Positions 34,080 to 43,952 are shown, counted from the first letter of the stretch. The stretch: 64,000 nt of DNA from Citricoccus sp. SGAir0253 (GCF_005877055.1 NZ_CP039426.1:35422-99421), one strand, 5' to 3'. Notes: generated from the sequence alone by a model not told the origin. A program made the numbers and translations.

Positions 34080-36527
34080 CTAACCCGGGCCTTCCGGTCC
34101 GGTGGCCGGCCCGGTCGCCGGCACAGTCTGCGGGGAGGAGGGCGGGGTCCATTGCCAGTGGCGGATCTCGGGCAGGTCTTCGCCGTGGGTGCGGATGTAC
34201 TGGCGGTGGGTGATGAGCCGGTTGCGCAGGTGTTCGCGCAGGTGGGCGGAGCGGTCCTTGAGTCGGGGCACCCGGTCGATGACGTCGATGGCCAGGTTGT
34301 ACCGGTCGATCTGGTTGAGCACGCACATGTCGAAGGGGGTGGTGGTGGTGCCTTCCTCCTTGTAGCCGCGCACGTGCAGGTTGGCGTGGTTGGTGCGCCG
34401 GTAGGTCAGCCGGTGGATCAGCCATGGGTAGCCGTGGTAGGCGAAGATCACCGGCTTGTCGGTGGTGAACAGGGCGTCGAAGTCCCGATCGGGCAGCCCG
34501 TGCGGGCTCTCCGCGGCATCCTGCAGGCGTAGCAGGTCCACGACGTTGACCACCCGGATGGCCAGGTCGGGGAAGTGGGTGCGCAGGATCTCCACCGCGG
34601 CCAGGGTCTCCATGGTGGGGATGTCCCCGGCGCAGGCCATCACCACGTCGGGGGTGGTGCCGGCGTCGGTGCTGGCCCAGTCCCAGATGCCGATGCCCTT
34701 GGTGCAGTGGGCGATGGCGGCGTCCATGTCCAGGTACTGCAGCGCCGGTTGCTTGCCGGCGACGATCACGTTGACGTACTGGCGGCTGCGCAGGCAGTGG
34801 TCGGCCACCGAGAGCAGGGTGTTGGCGTCCGGGGGCAGGTACACCCGGACGACCTCGGGTTTCTTGGTCAGCACGTGGTCGATGAATCCGGGGTCCTGAT
34901 GGGAGAACCCGTTGTGGTCCTGGCGCCACACGTGCGAGGTGAGCAGGTAGTTCAGTGAGGCGACCGGGCGGCGCCAGGGAATTCGGTTGGTGGTGTGCAG
35001 CCATTTGGCGTGCTGGTTGAACATCGAGTCCACCACGTGCACGAACGCCTCGTAGCAGGAGAACAGCCCGTGCCGTCCGGTGAGGAGGTAGCCCTCCAGC
35101 CAGCCCTGGCAGGTGTGCTCGGACAGGATCTCCATCAGTCGACCCTCCGGGCCCAGGCCCTCGTCCCCGTCCAGGGTCTTCGCGTTCCAGGCCCGGCTGG
35201 TCACCTGGAGCACGTCGCCGAGGCGGTTGGAGTTGTTCTCGTCCGGGGAGAACAACCGGAACGACTCCGGGTTGGCAGCCACCACGTCTCGCAGCAGTCC
35301 TCCCAGTACGCGCGTGGCCTCGGCGGTGCCCGCACCCGGTGTGGGCACCGGCACCGCATAGTCCCGGAAGTCGGGCATCCTCAACGGGCGCAGCAGCACG
35401 CCACCGTTGGCGTGGGCGGACGCGCTCATCCGCCGGTCCCCGCCCGGGTGCAGGTCTCGGACGGCCGGTGCCGGCGCCCCGGTGGCGTCGAAGAGTTCCT
35501 CGGGCCGGTAGCTGCGCAACCAGTCCTCGAGCACCCGCCGGTGCGCGGGGTCCTCCCGGGCGGCGGCGAAGGGCACCTGGTGGGACCGCCAGGATCCCTC
35601 CACCTGCCGGCCGTCCACCTGCTCCGGGCCCGTCCAGCCCTTGGGGGAGCGCAGCACGATCATCGGCCAGCGCGGCCGGGTGGTGTCCCCGTCCTGAGCG
35701 CGGGCCTTGATCTCCTGGATCTGGTCCAGGCACGCGTCCAGGGCTCGGGCGAAGTCCTGGTGCATGCGGGCCGGGTCCTGACCGCTGACGTAATGGGGGG
35801 TGTGCCCGTAGCCGCGCAGCAGCCCGTCGAGTTCGTCGTCGTCAATGCGGGCCAGCACGGTGGGGCTGGCGATCTTGTAGCCGTTCAGGTGCAGGATGGG
35901 CAGGACGGTGCCGTCCCGGACCGGGTCGAGGAACTTGGTGGAGTGCCAGCTGGCCGCCAGCGGTCCGGTCTCGGCCTCGCCGTCACCGACGACCGCGGCG
36001 ACGATCAGATCCGGATTGTCGAAGGCTGCCCCGTAGGCATGCGACAGCACATACCCCAGTTCCCCGCCCTCGTGGATGGACCCGGGGGTCTCCGGGGCGA
36101 CGTGGCTGGGGATCCCGCCGGGGAAGGAGAACTGGCGGAACAGCCGGCCCATGCCAGTCTCGTCCTGGGACACGTCCGGGTAGACCTCGCTGTAGGTGCC
36201 CTCCAGCCAGGCCGCGGCCACCGGGCCGGGGCCGCCGTGGCCCGGGCCCATGACGTACATCATCTCCAGGTCCCGGGTCCGGATCGCCCGGTTGAGGTGG
36301 GCATAGATGAAGTTCAACCCCGGCGTGGTCCCCCAGTGCCCCAGCAGCCGCGGCTTGACGTGCTCGGGGCGCAGCGGCTCGCGCAGCAGGGGGTTATCCA
36401 TCAGGTAGATCTGTCCCACCGACAGGTAGTTCGCCGCACGCCACCAGGCGTCCAGGGCCTTAACGTCCTCGGCCCCGAGAGGCGGAGGTGCCGTGATGTC
36501 CGGATCAGGGTCGGCCATGGCCATCAT
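34080..36527 (-). CDS. xfp: Phosphoketolase (xylulose/fructose 6-phosphate)
   Basis: An 815-residue protein, normal for XFP. It contains [39 protein letters not shown], the thiamine diphosphate region [13 protein letters not shown], and [10 protein letters not shown]. The enzyme cleaves xylulose 5-phosphate (and fructose 6-phosphate) with phosphate to acetyl phosphate. Three ATGs compete as start (36527, 36524 and 36518) behind AGGAAGGA. It lies between the PaaK-like gene (85 bases upstream) and GH65 and is read leftward with both. Confidence 0.93.
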   Translation of the reverse strand: MMAMADPDPDITAPPPLGAEDVKALDAWWRAANYLSVGQIYLMDNPLLREPLRPEHVKPRLLGHWGTTPGLNFIYAHLNRAIRTRDLEMMYVMGPGHGGPGPVAAAWLEGTYSEVYPDVSQDETGMGRLFRQFSFPGGIPSHVAPETPGSIHEGGELGYVLSHAYGAAFDNPDLIVAAVVGDGEAETGPLAASWHSTKFLDPVRDGTVLPILHLNGYKIASPTVLARIDDDELDGLLRGYGHTPHYVSGQDPARMHQDFARALDACLDQIQEIKARAQDGDTTRPRWPMIVLRSPKGWTGPEQVDGRQVEGSWRSHQVPFAAAREDPAHRRVLEDWLRSYRPEELFDATGAPAPAVRDLHPGGDRRMSASAHANGGVLLRPLRMPDFRDYAVPVPTPGAGTAEATRVLGGLLRDVVAANPESFRLFSPDENNSNRLGDVLQVTSRAWNAKTLDGDEGLGPEGRLMEILSEHTCQGWLEGYLLTGRHGLFSCYEAFVHVVDSMFNQHAKWLHTTNRIPWRRPVASLNYLLTSHVWRQDHNGFSHQDPGFIDHVLTKKPEVVRVYLPPDANTLLSVADHCLRSRQYVNVIVAGKQPALQYLDMDAAIAHCTKGIGIWDWASTDAGTTPDVVMACAGDIPTMETLAAVEILRTHFPDLAIRVVNVVDLLRLQDAAESPHGLPDRDFDALFTTDKPVIFAYHGYPWLIHRLTYRRTNHANLHVRGYKEEGTTTTPFDMCVLNQIDRYNLAIDVIDRVPRLKDRSAHLREHLRNRLITHRQYIRTHGEDLPEIRHWQWTPPSSPQTVPATGPATGPEGPG

Positions 36528-36612
36528 CGTCCTTCCTGTGGTGTCGTCACCGGGGGGTTGCCTTCCCGGTGACCCCGACGGGGTGGTTGGGGGCCCGGGC
36601 TGGATCGCTCCA

Positions 36613-38055
36613 TCACGGGCCCCCGGCGCGGTCCCGGTCGATGGAGACCACCAGGGGGGCCTTGCCCAGCGCGGTGCGCTGCAGGCGCCCGACCACCTCC
36701 GCCTGCACCGGCACGCCCGGCGCCCCGGCGGTGATGAGGGCGGCCCCGACCGCGGTGCGGACCTGCCCGGCGGTCCTGCCCGGGGCTAGGCCCACCAACC
36801 GCACCAGCAGGCCCCCGGGGCGCTGGACGACCTGCCACCCGTCCCGCGAGGCGTCGTCGAGCACCGCGTGGAAGACGTTGGGGTGGACCCGGACGCGGCC
36901 GGTGGCCCCGGGCAGCTCCAGCACGTCCTCCTGCCGGCCCTCCACCGAGGCGAGGCGGACGAAGGAGCGGCCGCAGGGGCAGCCGCCTGGTCCCAGCGCG
37001 ATCCGGTCGCTCATCTCGTAGCGGATCAGGGGCACGGTCCGGGAGAACAGCACGGTCACCCACAGCCGCGCCCCCACGGTCCCCGGCGGCACGGGAGCAC
37101 CGGCCTCGTCGACCGGCTCCACGATCACGAGGTCCTCGTAGACGTGGCGGGTCCGGTACCGGCAGGGGGAGGCGATCCCGGCCGTCTCGGTGGCCGCGTA
37201 CACGTCGAACGGCTCCCTGCCCCACGCCGCGCGGAGCCGGGCCGCGGCGTGGGCGGTGAGCACCTCCGAGGCCGAGACCACGGAGGCCGGGGCGATCGAC
37301 AGCCGGCCGTCCCGTTGTTCTCCCGCCAGGGGCAGCAGCGCAGAGGGGTAGCCCACCAGCAGCCGGGGCCCGAAGGCGTTGAGCCGGGCGACGGCTTCGG
37401 CCAGGTCGTCGGTGGCGTCCAGGCGCAGGGTGGGCACCACGCGGGACTGCAGGCTGGCCCCCACGACGGCCGACTGGTGCGTGGGCACCTTCGAGCTGAC
37501 CACCGCCACCCGCAGCGGACGGGTGAGCCCGGCCGGGATCCCGGCCCAGTCGTTGGCCCGCGCGTAGGAGGCCAGCACGGTCGCCCACTCGGCCCGGTCC
37601 CACACGAAGACGCCGGGCCGGCCGGTGGTGCCCGCGGTGGCCGCGGCCCACCAGCGGCCCCGCCACGGCACGCCCGGGTCCGCCCCGGACCGGACCAGCT
37701 CCGCCAGGTGCGCCTCCAGGTCGTGGCGGCCCAGCCCCGGGACGGTGACCACGTCGTCGAAGTGCTCCATCAGCTGGGCCTTGGTCACGGGCGGCAGCTC
37801 GGCCAGCGGGGCCCCGAGCAGCCCGGCGTGGTGCGCGCGGTAGAACCCCGAGCGTGCATAGGCCACCCGGCGCAGCCTGTCCAGGGCGGCGGCCTGCTCG
37901 GCGGCGATCCGGTCCGGGGCCCACCGGTCCCGGCGCCGCCACGCACGGCGGCGCCACAACACGTTCGCCAGCAGTCGCAGGTCCATCGTGCGCATCCGAT
38001 CGACAAGGAGACGGGCGAGAACGCCCAGGGCCGCAGAACTTTCGCGGCCGTACAT
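36613..38055 (-). CDS. Phenylacetate-CoA ligase-like (PaaK/CapK) adenylate-forming enzyme
   Basis: A 480-residue protein from the ATG at 38055. Features are a phosphate-binding loop [11 protein letters not shown] at about 135-146, [22 protein letters not shown] and a Cys-containing GGCPCGRS loop, all typical of the PaaK/CapK branch of AMP-forming ligases. The acid it activates is unknown. The catalytic lysine is probably in TALGKAPL near the C-terminus. It is the first gene of the leftward metabolic operon with phosphoketolase and GH65. An upstream TTG at 38100 is a less likely start. Confidence 0.8.
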   Translation of the reverse strand: MYGRESSAALGVLARLLVDRMRTMDLRLLANVLWRRRAWRRRDRWAPDRIAAEQAAALDRLRRVAYARSGFYRAHHAGLLGAPLAELPPVTKAQLMEHFDDVVTVPGLGRHDLEAHLAELVRSGADPGVPWRGRWWAAATAGTTGRPGVFVWDRAEWATVLASYARANDWAGIPAGLTRPLRVAVVSSKVPTHQSAVVGASLQSRVVPTLRLDATDDLAEAVARLNAFGPRLLVGYPSALLPLAGEQRDGRLSIAPASVVSASEVLTAHAAARLRAAWGREPFDVYAATETAGIASPCRYRTRHVYEDLVIVEPVDEAGAPVPPGTVGARLWVTVLFSRTVPLIRYEMSDRIALGPGGCPCGRSFVRLASVEGRQEDVLELPGATGRVRVHPNVFHAVLDDASRDGWQVVQRPGGLLVRLVGLAPGRTAGQVRTAVGAALITAGAPGVPVQAEVVGRLQRTALGKAPLVVSIDRDRAGGP

Positions 38056-38215
38056 AGCCGCCGTGTCCTTACCGTCACTCTGGGGGCGCGGGGACGTCAA
38101 GCGCTACTACACGCTAGCCCTCCCCCGGAGCCGCACTGAGCCCGCAGAAGGATCGGTCAGTGGGAATGAATCCGGCCCCGAGAGTCGACCGCCGTCCTAC
38201 GTCGTGAGGTCAGCT

Positions 38216-38728
38216 CTAGACTGCCCGTCCAACATCGCCGTGGAGCGTGGTGGACAGATCGCGCACCGTGTACAGCCAGTCCAGGTACCGCAGCTCCACA
38301 GCGACGTGGTTCTCCAGGTCCACGATTGCGTGGCCGCGCCGGACTGGGCCGGCGAACTCCAGCCGGACGCTGTCCCCGTTGCGCCAGGCGTCCACGACCT
38401 CGTAGTTGTCGGAGGCGTCCCAGATGGGGAGATCCAGGGGGCTGAACATGGTCAGCACCGGGTGTGACATCGGGAACTCGTGTCGGTGCGTCCGCAGCGG
38501 CGGATCGTTCACCGGCTCCAGAACCAACTCCCCGCTGCGGGGGTTGAAGCTCACCGTCTCGTCGTCGGTGGCACAGCGGTATTCGCCGGTGGGAGAACGG
38601 GCGACCACGTGGAAGATGCGGGTGGAGCGTCCGTCGGTGGCATGGACCGTGGCCTCGATCTGTTCGGGAGCGCAGAGCCTCCGCTTGGACGTGATGAGAG
38701 CCGACAGGCTCGTGGCGGCATCATTCAT
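38216..38728 (-). CDS. Hypothetical protein, 170 residues
   Basis: An uncharacterised soluble protein from an ATG at 38728 (another at 38734). It has no signal or membrane segment. The sequence alternates short strands (RIFHVVARS, GELVLEPV, VAVELRYLDWLY), suggesting a mostly beta fold, with several aromatic residues conserved-looking in FPMSHPVLTMFSPLDLPIWD. It is transcribed alone and leftward, 161 bases upstream of the PaaK-like gene. I do not recognise the family. Confidence 0.6.
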   Translation of the reverse strand: MNDAATSLSALITSKRRLCAPEQIEATVHATDGRSTRIFHVVARSPTGEYRCATDDETVSFNPRSGELVLEPVNDPPLRTHRHEFPMSHPVLTMFSPLDLPIWDASDNYEVVDAWRNGDSVRLEFAGPVRRGHAIVDLENHVAVELRYLDWLYTVRDLSTTLHGDVGRAV

Positions 38729-38857
38729 GGTCACTCCATTCCGGTCGTCGTCCCATCATGCCGCCGTCCTCCTGCACCGGAGGGGGATCCCTCAGCGAAG
38801 CACAAATCCTGACTCGAACTAAGAGAGAGTCAGTGGACGCTTGCAGGTGGCTGAGGT

Positions 38858-40021
38858 TCAGCGATCGTGGAGTTGGATATAGCGGAGCACTGAGGGAATC
38901 GGGAAGTCAGGTTCGCCAGTCTGAGGGCCGGCGAGGTAGGCCTCTTCGTAGCCGGTGATCTGGCCGGTGTTGGCGTTCACGAGCAGGCTGGCGCGGTAGG
39001 TGCCGTCGTCCTCGGTCTTAAGTCCCAGCGCGTAGGCAGGGTTGCCGTATCGGTCTGTGGTCTGGCCGAGGTAGTCGATGCCGGGGTCGGCACCGAGGTT
39101 TTGCAGCAGGGCGTCGTTGGCTTCCGGGGTGAGGCTCCAGTGCATGAGCATCATTCCGGTGATCTGGAGCAGGCCCCGGTCCCCATCGGCGACGGCGGCC
39201 AGGTTGTTGTCCCGCAGGTTGGCAAGATACATCTCCATGGCGTCGCCGGTGGCTGGCGGCGGCTCGGGGAACATCCCGGAGAAGTCCGCATCGGTGTACT
39301 CGTGAGTCACGGTCTCGCCAGGCTTCAGATCCTCCCCCTTGAGGTTTCGCGTCTCAGGGTTCAGGGGTCGGCCGTCGGCATCAAGCGGCATGCCGGCGGT
39401 GATGACTTGGCGGACGATGTCCCCGCGCTCGGCGCTGAGCCGGTAGGTCTTCGGCAAGGTGATGTCCGGGGTGATCTCCCGTTCGGAGGCATCCCACATC
39501 GTTCCCAGCTCCCAGTGCGTCACCTCCAGATCACGCGGCGACCGCGGCTGCGCGGCGGACTGTCCGGCTTTTCGGGCCAGGGAAATCACGTCCGCCTTGG
39601 TCTCGGGGGCGTCCGACCTCGGGGCGATATCGGCCGATCCCGTCGGCGCTTCGCGGCCGCGGCCTGGGGCGTCAATCTCCAAGGGACGGGCCACGCTCTG
39701 GGTCGCGACCAGCACAGCCTTCTCGTAGGCCTGGTGGTGGGCGAAGACCCCGCCGCCGAGGCCGATCACCACGGCTATCACCGCAGCGGCCGCCGGAAGC
39801 ACCCAACGGGGCCGTCCTGGCCGGGACCGGAGAGACGATGGTCGGCGGGGCTGGCGGGGTTTGCCGTCGGGGCGGACTTCCACGTGCTGGGAATCGGACC
39901 CGACGGTGTCGTCATCGGCCAGCAGGGCGGCCAGGTCTGCCTCGGCCCGCTCATCCAAAGGGCGCTCGGCCAGGGGCGCCGGGGCGGGGTTGAGCATCCG
40001 GAGGCGGTCGTCCAGGTTCAT
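38858..40021 (-). CDS. CU044_5270-type membrane protein, likely anti-sigma partner
   Basis: A 387-residue protein with a short cytoplasmic N-terminal part rich in Asp/Glu/Leu (LNPAPAPLAERPLDE), one membrane segment (about 73-92) and a large external domain. It matches the CU044_5270 family, almost always encoded immediately after an ECF sigma factor, as here. Its start overlaps the sigma stop (ATGA). It probably holds the sigma factor at the membrane and senses an external signal. It lacks a recognisable zinc-binding anti-sigma motif. Confidence 0.8.
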   Translation of the reverse strand: MNLDDRLRMLNPAPAPLAERPLDERAEADLAALLADDDTVGSDSQHVEVRPDGKPRQPRRPSSLRSRPGRPRWVLPAAAAVIAVVIGLGGGVFAHHQAYEKAVLVATQSVARPLEIDAPGRGREAPTGSADIAPRSDAPETKADVISLARKAGQSAAQPRSPRDLEVTHWELGTMWDASEREITPDITLPKTYRLSAERGDIVRQVITAGMPLDADGRPLNPETRNLKGEDLKPGETVTHEYTDADFSGMFPEPPPATGDAMEMYLANLRDNNLAAVADGDRGLLQITGMMLMHWSLTPEANDALLQNLGADPGIDYLGQTTDRYGNPAYALGLKTEDDGTYRASLLVNANTGQITGYEEAYLAGPQTGEPDFPIPSVLRYIQLHDR

Positions 40022-40593
40022 GACAGTCCTTGGGTTGTCGACGTTGGCGCGGGTTCAGCGGACATGGTGTCGTCCCGGGTGAGGAGGTCGCGCAGCAGGG
40101 ACCGGGCCCGGGAAAGTCGCTTCCAGACGGCCTGGACGCTGCAGTCCAGAACCTGGGCGATGTCCCCGGCGGGCAGGTCTTCCCAATAGGTCAGGTACAG
40201 CACCTCCCGATGGTCCGCCGGGAGTTGGCGCAGCACCTGGATCAGGTCCATCTGCTCGTGGTGCCCGGACCGGGCCCAGTCCAAGGCCAGCCGGTCCAGC
40301 AGGGCGGCCTCCCGTGCATGGCGTTGATACTCATTGCCCAGCAGGTTCCGGCAGGTGGCATAGACGAACGCCAGGCCGCGCTCCAGGGCCACTTCCCGCT
40401 TCTGCCACACGATCCGGAAGGCCTCGGCCACCACATCCCGGGCGGCGTCGTCACTGTCGATACGACGACGCGTGAAGGCATAAGCCTGCCAATACGTCTG
40501 CCGGTAGAACCGGGTAAAGGCGGCCCGGTCGGATCCAGACGATGGCGCTCGGGCGGCTTGACCCTCACACGATCTCACTGCCGCCGCCCCCAC
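40018..40593 (-). CDS. ECF RNA polymerase sigma factor
   Basis: A 191-residue protein with region 2 (FYRQTYWQAYAFTRRRI, then DVVAEAFRIVW) and region 4 (LPADHREVLYLTYWEDLPAGDIAQVLDCSVQAVWKRLSRAR). The annotated GTG at 40593 adds about 20 non-conserved residues, and a GTG at 40578 is also possible. It is coupled by a four-base overlap to the CU044_5270 gene. Targets are not evident, but the pair sits between the metabolic operon and the mercury genes. Confidence 0.88.
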   Translation of the reverse strand: MGAAAVRSCEGQAARAPSSGSDRAAFTRFYRQTYWQAYAFTRRRIDSDDAARDVVAEAFRIVWQKREVALERGLAFVYATCRNLLGNEYQRHAREAALLDRLALDWARSGHHEQMDLIQVLRQLPADHREVLYLTYWEDLPAGDIAQVLDCSVQAVWKRLSRARSLLRDLLTRDDTMSAEPAPTSTTQGLS

Positions 40594-40807
40594 GCCCGGA
40601 TGTCCAACGCCACGTGCCCCCTCGATTCAGGCGGACCCGCTGCCCACCCTTCATCCATCTTGTTTGGGAAAACCACCGATCCTGACACGCACGCGCCGAT
40701 TCTTTTGAGCAGCAGCGTTCCCGGGGGCCGTCATGGCACCACCCAAGCGCATGTCAGGACTCGCACGCGCGAAGAGACAGCCAGGCGCGCCGAAGCCTGT
40801 GCCGGTT

Positions 40808-40822
40808 GGGGATCCCCTTACG
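40808..40822 (+). repeat. Left copy of a 15-bp inverted repeat
   Basis: GGGGATCCCCTTACG recurs as its exact complement at 43905-43919. The pair encloses 3.1 kb with a hypothetical gene, an IS5 remnant and merR-merA. Confidence 0.5.
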
Positions 40823-40858
40823 CCAAACGGACGTGGGCGCCCCGCTAGGTTGGCTTAA

Positions 40859-41701
40859 GTGAGCGACAGACCATCAAGCGAAGAGTGGGAAGAACGCCTA
40901 GCCAAGATCCGGAAGGCATTGGGACACTGGCGCGAACGGGTGAAGTTTCCTGACAATGTCGCACCCGGCTCGTCTCTATCGGCGGATGATCAGGTGCACC
41001 CTGAAATGCCGTGCAGCCAGCTCGCCTGGTGGGGATTGACCGTCGGCGTGGAGCACTTAGACGGATGCGTAGCGCTGGTGGATCACCAGTTGGAACACGA
41101 CCGACCGATTCTGCCAGCGGCCACCTTCACCGTGCTGCGGGGGGCCTTGATCGGATCGTCGCAGGCGGCGTTGCTGCTATGTACCCGTAAACGCGAGCAG
41201 CGCATCAACTACGGGTTGCGCATTGCTCGGGAGGAATACCTGCAGGCGCTCTACTTTCGAGGCGCCACGGCCGGTCACCCGGCTGTGGCTGAGATGGAGG
41301 GCATCGTGACTCCGGACAGTGACTTCTTGGATTGGCCTCAGGAAGGAATTGAGCGCGTGGAGACGCTACTCAAAGCGCGTGGCGTGTCCAGGTCGAACCT
41401 GAAGTTGAAAGACACTGACCTCATCAAAGAAGCTGCGAAAGTCGTCCATAGCGGCGAGGATGCTGCCCTGCTCCAGCTGGCTACGGAGATGGAATGGAGG
41501 CTCGGTAGTGGCTCCGCTCATGGCCGCCTGTTGATGAACATGCACCGCCCCCAAGGGCATAGCCGAGGTGATGAGGGACGCGTGGCATTTTTCGGCACCG
41601 CGAAAGACATGGTCGTCCAACAAATGGCGACGGCCTGGTTCCTCCTCAATGAGGCATGGCGCATGTGGGAGTTGCGAACCACATCGTCAGCGTCCAATTA
41701 G
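40859..41701 (+). CDS. Hypothetical protein, 280 residues
   Basis: An all-helical-looking soluble protein read from a GTG at 40859 with no ribosome site, so possibly leaderless. It has an N-terminal charged helix (SEEWEERLAKIRKAL), a central region with LPAATFTVLRGALIGSSQAALLL, and a C-terminal part rich in Trp/Met (MATAWFLLNEAWRMWELR). Base composition is slightly lower in GC than neighbours. No family is recognised. The layout is vaguely like proteins of abortive-infection or HEPN type, but I see no catalytic RxxxxH motif. Confidence 0.6.
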   Translation: MSDRPSSEEWEERLAKIRKALGHWRERVKFPDNVAPGSSLSADDQVHPEMPCSQLAWWGLTVGVEHLDGCVALVDHQLEHDRPILPAATFTVLRGALIGSSQAALLLCTRKREQRINYGLRIAREEYLQALYFRGATAGHPAVAEMEGIVTPDSDFLDWPQEGIERVETLLKARGVSRSNLKLKDTDLIKEAAKVVHSGEDAALLQLATEMEWRLGSGSAHGRLLMNMHRPQGHSRGDEGRVAFFGTAKDMVVQQMATAWFLLNEAWRMWELRTTSSASN

Positions 41702-41724
41702 ACGTTCCCTGAACGCGACGACCA

Positions 41725-41947
41725 GATCGCGCACCGCCGGAGCAAGCCGGGCCGACCGATCGACTTCGGCGAGCGGCAGCAGGCTCGCTGTCGCGGCCGC
41801 AATGTCGTGGAGCGGTGATTCAACCGCCTCAAGCAGTGGTGCCGGATCGCGATGCCCTCGGACAAGACCGTCGGCAGCTACCACGCCGGACTGTGCCTGG
41901 TCGCCACCTGCTCCTGGCTCGGCACCGGTGGTCGCGGCACGGCTCAG
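41725..41947 (+). pseudogene. IS5-type transposase C-terminal remnant
   Basis: One rightward frame reads GRPIDFGERQQARCRGRNVVER, stop, FNRLKQWCRIAMPSDKT, SYHAGLCLVATCSWLG, which is the C-terminal end of IS5/IS1182-like transposases around the catalytic Glu, interrupted by an in-frame TGA. Everything upstream is missing. It abuts the end of merR. Confidence 0.75.
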
Positions 41948-42333
41948 ACGTAGCGGCAGACCTGGTCCGGGCCGCAGGTGTCCGGCCGGACGGGGATGGC
42001 CGCCTCGCGTAGCTCGGTGAGGGTGTCGCGCAGGACGGTCAGGCTGCGCAGTTGGTACTCGATCTCCGCTAGGCGCTCATCGAGCAGGTCACGCACGTGC
42101 GCGCAGGGCGCCTGCCCGTCATCGCGGATGTCCAGGACCTGCTTGACCTGGGCCAGAGTGAGCCCGGCGGCCTGTCCCCGGCGGATGAAGTCCAGTCGGG
42201 ACAACACGTCGGGGCGGTAGTCGCGGTAGCCCGCCGGCGTCCGGTCTGGGGCCGGGAGCAGGCCCTGGTCTTCGTAGAACCGCAGCGTCTTGGTGCTGGT
42301 GCCCGCCGCGGCGGCGAGTTCCCCGATCCTCAT
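41944..42333 (-). CDS. merR: MerR-family divalent metal regulator, probably mercury
   Basis: A 129-residue protein from the ATG at 42333. It has the winged-helix MRIGELAAAAGTSTKTLRFYEDQGLL, the dimerisation helix, and cysteines at 77, 120 and 126, the three-Cys pattern of Hg(II)/Zn(II)-type MerR sensors. It is divergent from a mercuric reductase gene, with the shared operator at 42371-42402 between them, so mercury is the probable inducer. The family allows Zn, Cd or Pb as alternatives. Confidence 0.85.
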   Translation of the reverse strand: MRIGELAAAAGTSTKTLRFYEDQGLLPAPDRTPAGYRDYRPDVLSRLDFIRRGQAAGLTLAQVKQVLDIRDDGQAPCAHVRDLLDERLAEIEYQLRSLTVLRDTLTELREAAIPVRPDTCGPDQVCRYV

Positions 42334-42370
42334 GGCCACCTCACTTCCCGGGGTGACTGGCAAGCCTGTC

Positions 42371-42402
42371 TTGACCTTCCCCTGTACTGGAAGGTCCATT
42401 CT
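42371..42402 (+). promoter_or_regulatory. MerR-type promoter/operator of merA
   Basis: TTGACC (42371-42376) is followed by an ACCTTCC/GGAAGGT dyad (42374-42380 and 42389-42395). A -10-like CATTCT lies at 42397-42402, giving the over-long spacer of about 20 bases that MerR activators untwist. Confidence 0.8.
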
Positions 42403-42442
42403 GGTGCTCAGGATGATGTTTCGCCAAGTGATGGAGGTAGCG

Positions 42443-43876
42443 GTGAGAGGTGAGCGGGTGGACCTGGCGGTGATCGGTTCCGGTGGGGCGGCGTTCTCGG
42501 CCGCGATCCGGGCCCGGAACCTGGGCAAGTCGGTGGTGATGATCGAACGGAGCACGGTCGGGGGGACCTGCGTGAACATCGGCTGTGTGCCGTCCAAGGC
42601 GCTGATCGCCGCGGCCGCGGCCCGGCACGGGGCCGCCGACGCGCCCGGCCGGTTCCCCGGCATCAGCACCACCGCTGGCCCGGTGGACATGCCGGCACTG
42701 ATCCAGGCGAAGCAGTCCCTCGTGGAGGGCCTGCGGTCGGACAAGTACGTCGACCTCGCTGCCTCCTACGACTGGCCCATCCGGCCCGGAGAGGCCTCCT
42801 TCGCCGGCACCCCGGACGCCCCGGTGCTGCAGGTCACCGGCCCCGACGGGGATACCGCGCTGATCGAAGCCGAGCACTACCTGATCGCCACCGGCGCCCA
42901 ACCCTGGGTCCCCGACCTCCCGGGGCTGGACCGGGTCGACTACCTGACCTCCACCACCGCGATGGACCTCCCCGAGGTGCCCGAGTCCCTGCTGGTGCTC
43001 GGCGGCGGGTACGTCGCTCTGGAGCTGGCCCAGCTCTTCGCCCGGCTCGGCTCGGCGGTGACCATGCTGGTCCGCTCCCGCCTGGCCTCGGCCGAGGAAC
43101 CCGAGGTCGACCAGATCCTGGGCGAGGTCCTCGCCGAGGAGGGCATCACGGTGATCCGCCGCGCCCAGATCACCGCCCTCATCCAGGACGAGGCCACTGG
43201 TGAGGTCACCGCCGCCGCGACCGTGGCCGGCGGTACCGCCCGGTACCGCGCCCAGCGGGTGCTGGTGGCCCTGGGCCGGCGCCCGGTCACCGAGACCCTG
43301 AACCTGGACGCGGTCCAGGTCGCCACCGGGGCCGGTGGGCAGATCCTGGTCGATGACTTCCTGGCCACGTCCACCCCGCGGATCTGGGCCGCCGGGGACG
43401 TCACCGGCCACCCCGAGTTCGTCTACGTCGCCGCTCAGCACGGGGCGATGGCCGTCGAGAACGCCTTCACCGGCGCCGGGCGCACCGTGGACTACTCCCA
43501 CCTGCCCCGGGTGACGTTCACCAGCCCGGCCATCGGCGCGGCCGGGCTCACCGAGCACCAGGCCGTGGCGGCCGGCTACCGCTGTAACTGTCGGGTGCTG
43601 CCCCTTCAGTACGTGCCCCGGGCCCTGGTCAACCGCGACACCCGCGGGTTTATCAAGGTCGTCATCGACGACGACACCGGTCGCATCCTCGGCCTCACCG
43701 CCCTGGCCCAGGACGCCGGCGAACTCGCCGCCGCCGGAGTCTTCCTCCTCGACGCCGGACAGACCTACCAGCACGTCGCCGGAATGTGGGCGCCCTACCT
43801 GACCATGGCCGAGGGCATCAAGCTCGCCTGCCAGGCCTTCACCACCGACCCCTCCCAGCTGTCCTGCTGCGCCTAA
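42443..43876 (+). CDS. merA: Mercuric reductase, short form without HMA domain
   Basis: A 477-residue protein from the GTG at 42443, placed 6 bases after GGAGG. The FAD-binding IGSGGAAFSAAI, the redox-active GGTCVNIGCVPSK, an NAD(P)H-binding GGGYVALELAQ, and the C-terminal Cys pair LSCCA that binds Hg(II) identify MerA. The N-terminal MerP-like HMA domain of long MerAs is absent, as in many actinobacteria. It reduces Hg(II) to Hg(0) in the cytoplasm. No merT, merP or merB is seen nearby. Confidence 0.92.
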   Translation: MRGERVDLAVIGSGGAAFSAAIRARNLGKSVVMIERSTVGGTCVNIGCVPSKALIAAAAARHGAADAPGRFPGISTTAGPVDMPALIQAKQSLVEGLRSDKYVDLAASYDWPIRPGEASFAGTPDAPVLQVTGPDGDTALIEAEHYLIATGAQPWVPDLPGLDRVDYLTSTTAMDLPEVPESLLVLGGGYVALELAQLFARLGSAVTMLVRSRLASAEEPEVDQILGEVLAEEGITVIRRAQITALIQDEATGEVTAAATVAGGTARYRAQRVLVALGRRPVTETLNLDAVQVATGAGGQILVDDFLATSTPRIWAAGDVTGHPEFVYVAAQHGAMAVENAFTGAGRTVDYSHLPRVTFTSPAIGAAGLTEHQAVAAGYRCNCRVLPLQYVPRALVNRDTRGFIKVVIDDDTGRILGLTALAQDAGELAAAGVFLLDAGQTYQHVAGMWAPYLTMAEGIKLACQAFTTDPSQLSCCA

Positions 43877-43904
43877 CCCAGCCCCCGGGGCGCCGACGCT
43901 GCGT

Positions 43905-43919
43905 CGTAAGGGGATCCCC
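43905..43919 (-). repeat. Right copy of the 15-bp inverted repeat
   Basis: CGTAAGGGGATCCCC is the exact complement of 40808-40822. It lies 29 bases after merA and its inner AAGGGGATCCCCTT is itself a palindrome, so a terminator role is possible. Confidence 0.5.
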
Positions 43920-43952
43920 TTGCGGACCGTGCCGGGGTTACACCTGAGGGTT

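Noticed and set aside
33046..35733. An 895-codon leftward frame overlapping GH65 and phosphoketolase
   Set aside because: Arg/Pro/Gly/Ala-only composition. It is a shadow of the two enzymes in another frame.
41687..41884. A leftward 65-codon frame next to merR
   Set aside because: It is the reverse of the IS5-type transposase remnant, which reads clearly on the other strand.
43906..43923. Rho-independent terminator after merA
   Set aside because: AAGGGGATCCCCTT is a palindrome without a loop or T tract. It was kept only as an inverted-repeat copy.
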